Program-made: the position numbers and the translations under genes
Shown: positions 52,896 through 59,326 of the stretch, in pieces
Layout of the letters: the number at the start of each line of letters is the position of its first letter
Numbering within the stretch: the stretch's first letter is position 1
Assembly: GCF_014705605.1 (NCBI RefSeq)
Contig: NZ_JACXIZ010000023.1
Location: 1 to 59,326 of the forward strand
DNA: 59,326 nucleotides
DNA from: Paenibacillus sabuli
Lineage (GTDB): Bacteria > Bacillota > Bacilli > Paenibacillales > Paenibacillaceae
Direction: 5' to 3'
Notes under the pieces: generated by a model
What the model was told of the DNA's origin: nothing
Databases searched by the model: none
The model's input: only the letters and a program-made list of their open reading frames with translations

Positions 52896-53658
52896 GCGCG
52901 AATTCGTCGCGCTTGAAGAAGAAGCCGCGGCTCTCTAGTATGTTATTCACCGTCATCCGCGCCAAGTCCTGCAAATTGTGGTCCAGGCTCAGGTGCGCCA
53001 GATACACCCGCTGCAGCCGGTCGGTGACGAGCTCGCTCAGCGCATCGCCGGCCGCCTCGTTGGACAGATGGCCGAGATCGCTGAGGATGCGCCGCTTGAT
53101 GTTCCACGGATAGCGGCCCATCCGCAGCAGCTCCGGATCGTGATTGGACTCGAGCACCATCACGTCCGAATCCATCACTTGCTGCTTGACCTTGTCGCTC
53201 ATGTAGCCGAGATCGGTGACGAGGCTCAGCTTGGCCTCGCCGCTATAGAAGCAATAGCCGACCGGCTCCGCCGCGTCGTGCGAGATCGCGTACGACTGCA
53301 CCCGCATCCGGCCGAGCGTACCGCCGAATTCGGCGGCGCCGCCCGTCGGCAGGATATGCCGCTGCTGCGGGTCGAGCTTGCCCAGATGCTTGTGCATGCT
53401 CTCCCAGGTCGCCTCGTTGGCGTAGACCGGCAGCTCGTACTTGCGCGCGAAGGCGCCGAGCCCCTTGATATGATCCGAATGCTCGTGTGTGATCAGCACC
53501 GCGTCGAGCTGGCTGCCCTCGACTTCCCGTTCCTTCATCAATCCCTCGAGCTTGCGCGCGCTCAGTCCGGCGTCGACGAGCACCGTCGCATCCTCCGTCT
53601 GGACGAGCGTCGCGTTGCCTGTCGAGCCGCTGGCCAGTACTGTGAATCGCAATCCCAT
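52840..53658 (-). CDS. yycJ: WalJ/YycJ metallo-beta-lactamase-fold hydrolase
   Basis: 272 residues. Metal ligands HEHSDH (HxHxDH), further His and Asp residues at ISHDA and LVTDLGY, and the C-terminal LAHLSLDHN. Beta-lactamase-fold exonuclease-like enzyme of the wal operon, linked in other Firmicutes to DNA replication/repair and cell-wall homeostasis. Four bases separate it from yycI, so it is co-transcribed. Confidence 0.95.
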   Translation of the reverse strand: MGLRFTVLASGSTGNATLVQTEDATVLVDAGLSARKLEGLMKEREVEGSQLDAVLITHEHSDHIKGLGAFARKYELPVYANEATWESMHKHLGKLDPQQRHILPTGGAAEFGGTLGRMRVQSYAISHDAAEPVGYCFYSGEAKLSLVTDLGYMSDKVKQQVMDSDVMVLESNHDPELLRMGRYPWNIKRRILSDLGHLSNEAAGDALSELVTDRLQRVYLAHLSLDHNLQDLARMTVNNILESRGFFFKRDEFALRDTHHDRATPWDEVRRR

Positions 53659-53661
53659 ACG

Positions 53662-54432
53662 TTATTGCCTTCCCTCTCCCATCGGGTCTTGTTCGGTGTC
53701 GCCGCTGGTCGGCTCGGTCTCCGTCGAGACCTCCGCGCTGACGCCGTGCACGTAGTACGGCAGCGGCTCGTCCTGCAGCAGCACGCGCCAGGACGGCGCC
53801 GAATACTGATCCTCGGAGTCGAACATCTGGCCGTGGTAGCCAAGCCGGATCTCCTGGATCACCGTGCCGGGCTGCAGCGTATTCTCGATCAGCAGCTGCA
53901 GCGCCTCGGAGGCGGACAGCACCTGCTGCGGCATCGCGCCGTCCGGCTGCACCTGCTCGACCCGGTCCTGGCTGTAGGCGATGATCTGCTGATCCTGAAT
54001 GTACAGCCGCAGCTCGACGTCGAACATCGGCAGCCCGTCCGCCATCCAGTACAGGACGAAGACGTCCGTCGTGCTGATCTCCGGGTCGTACGCGTAATGG
54101 TCCAACTCGGGGATGATGTCCCCCAGCCCGTCCCGCAGCTCATCCTCGGAGAAGATGATCCGGCTCTCCACCGGCGTCTCCAGCTCCACGCGCTCCGGCT
54201 CGCCCGGCGTCGTCGTGAAGCGATACTCCAGATTGCTCAGCTCCGGGGCCTTGTCCGGCACGTTGCCGAGCAGGAGGATGTCCTTCTGCTGCATCAGCTC
54301 CAGCGTCTGCTGCGACAGCTCGCCGCCGGTGTCGAGGCGGTCGCGCAGATCGGTCCATAGCTGGTAGCCGAGCACGATATTGAGCACCAAAAACGAAATG
54401 ATCAGCACGCTCTTCGCGCGGCTCCAATCCAT
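53662..54432 (-). CDS. yycI: WalI/YycI, negative regulator of WalK
   Basis: 256 residues with an N-terminal membrane anchor (SVLIISFLVLNIVLGYQLW) and an extracellular YycI domain. With YycH it holds the WalK sensor in check in the membrane. GGAGGAGG precedes the ATG. Confidence 0.93.
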   Translation of the reverse strand: MDWSRAKSVLIISFLVLNIVLGYQLWTDLRDRLDTGGELSQQTLELMQQKDILLLGNVPDKAPELSNLEYRFTTTPGEPERVELETPVESRIIFSEDELRDGLGDIIPELDHYAYDPEISTTDVFVLYWMADGLPMFDVELRLYIQDQQIIAYSQDRVEQVQPDGAMPQQVLSASEALQLLIENTLQPGTVIQEIRLGYHGQMFDSEDQYSAPSWRVLLQDEPLPYYVHGVSAEVSTETEPTSGDTEQDPMGEGRQ

Positions 54433-54617
54433 CGCTCCACCTCCTCCGCCGGCTGTCCTGCGGCTCCTCGCCGTGCTGCTGCGCCGTCAGCTATGCCCCG
54501 TCGCGCTCATCCTGGCTCGCAGGGGCGTCGGCGCCGCCACTGCCTGCGCTGGGCGCATCTGCACTTGTTCACGCATCGGCCGCCGCGCTGCCGGATGCGT
54601 CGACGCCGCCACTATTG

Positions 54618-56246
54618 CTACGCACCGCTGTTCGCATCCGCAGGCGTGCCGTCCGCACCGTCTGCGGCCTCGCGGCCAGCGGAATCGTCCGCGCCTTCCG
54701 CATTCGCGCCACCCGACGCCGCGCTGTCCGCATCCGCGCCGGATGCCCCGTCAGCCGCATCGTCCGCACCGCCCGTGCCGCTGGCGTCGCCTGTCTCCCC
54801 GCCCTCGGCATCGACGCCTGACGCCTCGTCCGGCCCATCGGCGCTCGCTCCATCCTGCGCCCCGTCCTGCGCGCCGCCGCCCGCCTCGTCCTGCTCGCCG
54901 CCAGTCGGCAGCTTGTCCGCGCCGGCGGCCTGAGCGGGCTCGACCTCCATGCCCGCCGGCAGCGCCGAGGCGAGCGTCTCCTGCGTGCCGTCGCGCAGCC
55001 GCACCGCCCAGACCGGCGTCAAGCGCACGCGCATGTCTCCCGCCTGCGAGGTCCGCAGCGCCGGATAGAGCGCCTCGACCTCGAAGCGGCGCTCATACTG
55101 CGCCAGCCGGCCGGCGAGCTCGTCGCCGCCGGGCAAGTAGCGCACCGTATGCTCGGCCGCGCCGCCGCTCAGCGTGACGAGCGAGCGCTCGTAGTCCGTC
55201 ACCACGCCCTGCTGCACCGTCAGCCGCATCGCGCCGATCCGGAAGAGCGGCGCCGAGAGCAGCGGACGCGACAGGTAATATTGCTGGAACAGCACGCTCC
55301 GGCCGTACTCGGTGCTCCCTGCGAGCACGAGGCGATGCAGGCCGTCCCAGCCGCCGTGCGAATTGACGAAGCTGACGGCGGTATACGCGCTGTCGCTCGG
55401 CTGCGTCGCGCTGTCGGTCACAGCGACCGGATTGGTGAAGCGCACCCACCGGCCGTCCTGCTCCACCTGCAGCCCGCGCTTGCTGTCGGTGTAGATCTGC
55501 GTGCCGCTGCGGTCCTTGAACGACTTGGTCGCGCCCGCGTCGAAGTTCAGATTGCGCAGCAGCTGATCCGGCGTGTACATGTCGTATGTCGCGGTCGCCT
55601 CCATCGCTTCCAGCGGCTGCTCCGGCAGGTACAGATTGCCGTCCGTCGTCCGGTACATCGGCTGCCGCGCGCCGAAGCTGATGTACTCGTGGATGTCGCT
55701 GACGGTGATGTCCGCGCGCCGCGACTCATACACCGTCTGACCGTCGGCGCTGAACAGATAGACGCGGATCTGATCGAGCTCCGCGATCCGATAGATCCAG
55801 ATGCGGGCGATCCGCTCCTCCATCAGCAGCATGTCCTCCTCGAGCCGCAGCACCTTGCGCAGCAGCTCCGGCGGCACCCCGTAGCCGAAGCGCAGCTCGA
55901 TGCCGCCGTAGCGGCTGCGCACCTGCTCCCAGTCCTGCGCCTGGCCGCCGATCCGCTGGAAGCCGCGGAATTCGCGGCTCTGCAGCTTTTCCCAGATCTG
56001 ATTGTACGCGACCGTGTCCGGATACAGCACCGTGTGCCGGTCGCCGCCGAAGTGCAGCACCATGTTCTCGGGGAAGAGCAGGTTCTCGATCCGCTCCTCC
56101 GGACCCATCTTCTCCGTCGGCACATAGCTCATCTCCGACGATTCACGCGCGCCCAGAGACGGGAAGCTGTACGCCAGGAAGTAGCTCTGCAGCAGACTCA
56201 GCGCGACCAGCAGCGCGAGCGCGCCCGTCTTCGCCTTCTCCATCAT
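54618..56246 (-). CDS. yycH: WalH/YycH, negative regulator of WalK, with long acidic tail
   Basis: 542 residues from the ATG at 56246 that overlaps the walK stop (TGATG). Membrane anchor TGALALLVALSLLQSYFLAY, then a YycH domain (about 40-440). Past that, about the last 90 residues are a low-complexity Gly/Ala/Asp/Glu stretch that ordinary YycH proteins lack. A 185-bp gap then precedes yycI, unusual in this tight operon. A former frameshift near 54620 is possible, since another frame continues with similar composition. Confidence 0.9.
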   Translation of the reverse strand: MMEKAKTGALALLVALSLLQSYFLAYSFPSLGARESSEMSYVPTEKMGPEERIENLLFPENMVLHFGGDRHTVLYPDTVAYNQIWEKLQSREFRGFQRIGGQAQDWEQVRSRYGGIELRFGYGVPPELLRKVLRLEEDMLLMEERIARIWIYRIAELDQIRVYLFSADGQTVYESRRADITVSDIHEYISFGARQPMYRTTDGNLYLPEQPLEAMEATATYDMYTPDQLLRNLNFDAGATKSFKDRSGTQIYTDSKRGLQVEQDGRWVRFTNPVAVTDSATQPSDSAYTAVSFVNSHGGWDGLHRLVLAGSTEYGRSVLFQQYYLSRPLLSAPLFRIGAMRLTVQQGVVTDYERSLVTLSGGAAEHTVRYLPGGDELAGRLAQYERRFEVEALYPALRTSQAGDMRVRLTPVWAVRLRDGTQETLASALPAGMEVEPAQAAGADKLPTGGEQDEAGGGAQDGAQDGASADGPDEASGVDAEGGETGDASGTGGADDAADGASGADADSAASGGANAEGADDSAGREAADGADGTPADANSGA

Positions 56247-58081
56247 CAGGCGCCATCTCCTTCCTGCAGCGCGGGGAGCGTGAAGGTGACCGTCGTCCCC
56301 TCGTTCCACTCCGACTCCAGCGTCACCGTGCCGCCGTGGGCCTTGATTATTTCCCGGGCAATCGACAATCCTAGACCCGTTCCGCCCATATTCCGCGAGC
56401 GCGCCTTGTCGACGCGGTAGAATCGCTCGAAGATCCGGTTGAGATCCTTCTGCGGAATCCCGATCCCCGTATCCTGCACCGCGATCGCCACCGAGGCCGG
56501 GTCGGGCCGGCGCGCGCGGATCGCGATCCGGCCGCCGTCCATCGTGTACTTGATCGCGTTGGAGACGAGGTTGTCCAGCACCTGATCGATCTGATCGCGG
56601 TCGAGCCGGATCGGCGGCAGATCCGGCTCCGCCTCGACGGTGGCGCGGATCGCCTTCTGCCGCAATTGGAAGGAGAAGCGGTCCGCCACCTCTTCCAGCA
56701 TCTCCTGAATATTGGTCGCCTGACGCCGCACCGCCGACTGGCTCGAGTCGAGCCGCGACAGATGCAGCAGATCGGTGACGAGCCGGATCATCCGCTCCGT
56801 CTCGTTGCGGATGACGCCGACGAAGCGCTCGCCCAGCTCGCGCTCCTGCATCGCGCCGTCCTCCAGCGCCTCGGCGTAGCTCTTGATCGTCGTCAGCGGC
56901 GTGCGCAGCTCATGCGAGACATTGGCGACGAATTCGCGCCGCGACTGCTCCAGCTTCTCCTGCTCGGTGACGTCCTGCAGCACCGCGATCGTGCCGGCCG
57001 TCGTCTTGTCCCGCCGCGAGATCGGCGTGAACGTGACGCGGATGATGCCGCCCTCCCCCTCCGTCTGCTCCAGCGTATCGGTGCGGATCAGCGCCGCATG
57101 CTCGAAGCCGCGCAGCAGCTCCTCGATGCGCTGCGGCTCGAGCCGCACCAGCTCGGCGAGCGGCAGCCCTTCGCCCTGCTTGACGCCGAGCATCTCGCGT
57201 GCCCGCCGATTGGTGACGATGACGACGCCGCGCTCGTCGGCGGCGACGACGCCGTCGCTCATATTGGAGAGGATCGAGGCCAGCTTCTCCTTCTCCTCCT
57301 CATTGACCGAGAGCGCTTCCTGCAGCCGCTGCGTCATGTTGTTGAACGCCTCGCTGAGCTGGCCGATCTCGTCCTCGCCGTGCACCGGCACCTTGCGGTC
57401 GAAGCGCCCCTCCGCGACCGCCGTCGCCTGCCGGGTCAGCACCTTGATCGGCGACGTGATCGTGTGCGACAGCAGCACGCCCAGCACCGCTGTCAGCCCG
57501 AGCGCGAGCAGCATCCCGGTGACGAAGATGCGGTTGACGCGATTGATCGTCTCGTACACCTCGTACATCGAGGCGACGATGTAGACCGCCCCGACGACCT
57601 TGCCCTGGTAGAAGGCCGGCCGCGCGATCACCTTCTTGCGCACGTTGTCGTCGTCGATGATGTCCTCTTCATTATCGCGGAAGCCCTGCAGCGCCCGGTT
57701 CACGGCGAGCGTCGTGTTCTTGCGCCCGACGTACGACTGCTGCGACTGCACCGACGTCATCAGCACCTTGCCGCTGGCGTCGAGCACCTGGATCTCCGCC
57801 TCGTTGATGCTGAACAGCGCGTTCACCTTGCTGCGCAGGTCCTGGATCGTCTGCTCGTAGGTGACGTCCGTATTCTGCGCCGCCGGCGAGAGCGTCTGCT
57901 CGACGATATTGGCCAGCATGTTCGCCTGGTCGTTGAGATTCTTGGAGAAGGAATCCGACACCGACGTCTTCATCGTCGTGATGAAGTACACCCCGATCAG
58001 CTGCATCGCGATCAGGATCAGCAGCACGTAGATGATGATCAGCTTGACCTGGATCGTGCGGAAGATCCGGATCCCCTTCAT
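56246..58081 (-). CDS. walK: WalK sensor histidine kinase
   Basis: 611 residues: transmembrane helix ([19 protein letters not shown]), extracellular Cache-like region (about 35-180), second helix, HAMP ([18 protein letters not shown]), PAS ([16 protein letters not shown]), HisKA with [13 protein letters not shown], and HATPase ([39 protein letters not shown]). Essential cell-wall homeostasis kinase. The start ATG at 58081 overlaps the walR stop (ATGA). Confidence 0.97.
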   Translation of the reverse strand: MKGIRIFRTIQVKLIIIYVLLILIAMQLIGVYFITTMKTSVSDSFSKNLNDQANMLANIVEQTLSPAAQNTDVTYEQTIQDLRSKVNALFSINEAEIQVLDASGKVLMTSVQSQQSYVGRKNTTLAVNRALQGFRDNEEDIIDDDNVRKKVIARPAFYQGKVVGAVYIVASMYEVYETINRVNRIFVTGMLLALGLTAVLGVLLSHTITSPIKVLTRQATAVAEGRFDRKVPVHGEDEIGQLSEAFNNMTQRLQEALSVNEEEKEKLASILSNMSDGVVAADERGVVIVTNRRAREMLGVKQGEGLPLAELVRLEPQRIEELLRGFEHAALIRTDTLEQTEGEGGIIRVTFTPISRRDKTTAGTIAVLQDVTEQEKLEQSRREFVANVSHELRTPLTTIKSYAEALEDGAMQERELGERFVGVIRNETERMIRLVTDLLHLSRLDSSQSAVRRQATNIQEMLEEVADRFSFQLRQKAIRATVEAEPDLPPIRLDRDQIDQVLDNLVSNAIKYTMDGGRIAIRARRPDPASVAIAVQDTGIGIPQKDLNRIFERFYRVDKARSRNMGGTGLGLSIAREIIKAHGGTVTLESEWNEGTTVTFTLPALQEGDGA

Positions 58082-58818
58082 CCCGTGCCGAGCCCGCCGG
58101 TCTTCGGATTGCGCATCATGTAGCCGAGGCCGCGCCGGGTCAGAATGTATTCCGGGCGGCTCGGATCGTCCTCGATCTTCTCCCGCAGCCGCCGGATCGT
58201 CACGTCCACCGTCCGCACATCGCCGAAGTACTCGAAGCCCCACACCGCCTGGAGCAGATGCTCGCGCGTCATCACCTTGCCGCTGTTGCGCGCCAGGTAA
58301 TGGACGAGCTCGTATTCACGGTGCGTCAGGTCCAGCGGCTCGCTGTCCTTGTACACCACATACATATCCGTATCGATGAATAGATTGAAGATGCGCAGCC
58401 CCTGCTGCCCGCCGTCCGCGCCGGGATCGCCCCCGGCCATCAGCTCGGCCGTGCGCTGCTGGCGGCGCAGATGCGCCTTCACCCGCGCGAGCAGCTCGCG
58501 CGTGCTGAACGGCTTGGTCACATAGTCGTCCGCGCCCAGCTCCAGGCCCAGCACCTTGTCCAGCTCGGTGTCCTTGGCCGTGAGCATGATGATCGGAATC
58601 TGCAGACGCGCGCGCACCTCGCGGCACACGTCCATGCCGTCCTTGACCGGCAGCATCAGGTCGAGCAGGATCAGGTCCGGTTTTTCCGCGAACGCCAGCT
58701 CCACCGCCGCGCCCCCGTCGAAGGCGCAGATCACCTCATGCCCTTCCTTCTCCAGGTTGAACTTGATAATATCCGCAATCGGCTGCTCGTCGTCCACAAC
58801 CAGAATTTTCCCGCCCAT
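58078..58818 (-). CDS. walR: WalR response regulator
   Basis: 246 residues: receiver ([19 protein letters not shown], phosphoacceptor in [26 protein letters not shown]) and OmpR-type winged helix ([39 protein letters not shown]). Master regulator of wall hydrolase genes. The ATG at 58818 ([11 protein letters not shown]) fits WalR proteins elsewhere; a GTG at 58827 would add three residues. Confidence 0.97.
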   Translation of the reverse strand: MGGKILVVDDEQPIADIIKFNLEKEGHEVICAFDGGAAVELAFAEKPDLILLDLMLPVKDGMDVCREVRARLQIPIIMLTAKDTELDKVLGLELGADDYVTKPFSTRELLARVKAHLRRQQRTAELMAGGDPGADGGQQGLRIFNLFIDTDMYVVYKDSEPLDLTHREYELVHYLARNSGKVMTREHLLQAVWGFEYFGDVRTVDVTIRRLREKIEDDPSRPEYILTRRGLGYMMRNPKTGGLGTG

Positions 58819-58980
58819 CCTTTTCACCGCCTGCCTTTGTCCAAAGTATAGAACGTATATGATTTCGCTATCCTTATCTAACTTGCTCTCCCTCTATCTT
58901 ACCATACCCGGGCAGTACCTTTACAATGAAAGTTGGGACTTGACGCGGTGAATTTTTCCTCATCCCAGGACGCGCGAACG

Positions 58981-59023
58981 CCCACGCGATCGGTGCCGGC
59001 TGATAACCGGTCGATTGCGTGGG
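58981..59023. repeat. 12-bp stem inverted repeat upstream of walR
   Basis: CCCACGCGATCG (58981-58992) pairs with CGATTGCGTGGG (59012-59023), one G-T pair. Could be a terminator for a gene beyond the right edge. The stretch 58828-59326 has no gene. Confidence 0.6.
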
Positions 59024-59066
59024 TTGCTCAACACCCATATTATTTTGTCAAACCAATGCATAGACG

Positions 59067-59195
59067 CTAACGGTTGCCACAGCCGCTATTTCGACCATTC
59101 CGGCCCTTTTTCAACTTTAGCGGTTGCCACAGCGCTTATTTCGTCAAATTCGGCCAAAATCACTCAAAATCGGCCAAATAAGCGCTTTTGCAACC
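59067..59195. repeat. Intergenic repeat family upstream of walR: two direct, one inverted copy
   Basis: Units at 59067-59105 and 59116-59155 share GCGGTTGCCACAGC, CGCT-ATTTCG and TTCCGGCC-like ends. 59171-59195 is an inverted partial copy. Resembles the family at 5589-5722. Confidence 0.7.
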
Positions 59196-59326
59196 ATTAG
59201 AATTTTTTCTGCCCCATCAGCGCCTTATTAAGCTCGCTCACAACCGTCCCTCGTATTTAAGAGGGTTGCTCACGAATGCTCACGCATTCGCAGGATTTCG
59301 AGATTTTGCACAAGTCGCACCTTGGC

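Noticed and set aside
51038-58123. Plus-strand frames of 420-495 residues opposite htrA, yycJ, yycH and walK
   Set aside because: GC-rich antisense shadows; the minus strand carries the complete, recognisable wal operon.
1-59326. tRNA or rRNA genes
   Set aside because: No cloverleaf or rRNA-like stretch was noticed, although a covariance search was not possible.

Overview
The window looks like chromosomal DNA from a Gram-positive spore-former of the Paenibacillus/Cohnella group. The evidence is the gene order walR-walK-yycH-yycI-yycJ-htrA followed by a CxxH/CxxC protein and rlmH (right end, all on the minus strand apart from the small genes noted), an S-layer-homology surface protein, SD-type ribosome sites (GGAGG), and GC-rich core genes beside AT-rich inserted blocks. 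The wal operon normally lies near the replication origin.

Layout, left to right. 1-5234: the front part of a giant secreted surface protein. 5.2-5.9 kb: a gene-free repeat region. 5.9-8.9 kb: TetR/SDR and ArsR/quinone-oxidoreductase regulator-enzyme pairs. 9.0-16.1 kb: a type I-C CRISPR interference locus (cas7, cas8c, cas5c, cas3) with no cas4, cas1, cas2 or CRISPR array. 16.1-18.6 kb: an SGNH hydrolase and decayed sulfatase and sensor genes. 18.7-45.3 kb: a mosaic accessory region with a TetR/SDR pair, a DDE transposon, an RloAB (AbiL-like) defence pair, two-component systems, a 1352-residue LamG protein, an SLH protein, IS21 and IS3 wreckage, a SEC-C protein and an OLD-like nuclease. 45.3-49.2 kb: a single SIR2-STAND (Avs-like) gene. 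49.2-59.3 kb: the conserved rlmH to walR chromosome segment, with three tandem small lipoprotein genes.

The main discovery candidate is the cas locus. Its Cas3 carries an N-terminal MntA-type nucleotidyltransferase (antitoxin) domain fused directly to the HD-helicase. The gene just upstream, coupled by a TGATG overlap, is a HepT-type HEPN RNase toxin. Between cas3 and cas5 sits a second toxin unit: a 36-residue holin-like peptide with a convergent antisense RNA. Beside it is a complete short RNA gene (promoter, degenerate type I-C repeat, 23-nt guide, terminator). The guide matches 16 of its first 20 positions in a sequence upstream of the toxin, directly after a TTC PAM. This is the architecture of a CRISPR-regulated toxin-antitoxin (CreTA), so the effector complex appears to be guarded by two different addiction devices.

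The second candidate is the island itself. The 3' end of rlmH, the site used by staphylococcal SCC elements, recurs as near-identical direct repeats at 45337 and 18667. These delimit a one-gene SIR2-STAND cassette and a larger mosaic. No recombinase of the Ccr type is present.

All assignments come from reading motifs and translations by eye. No database search or structure prediction was run.
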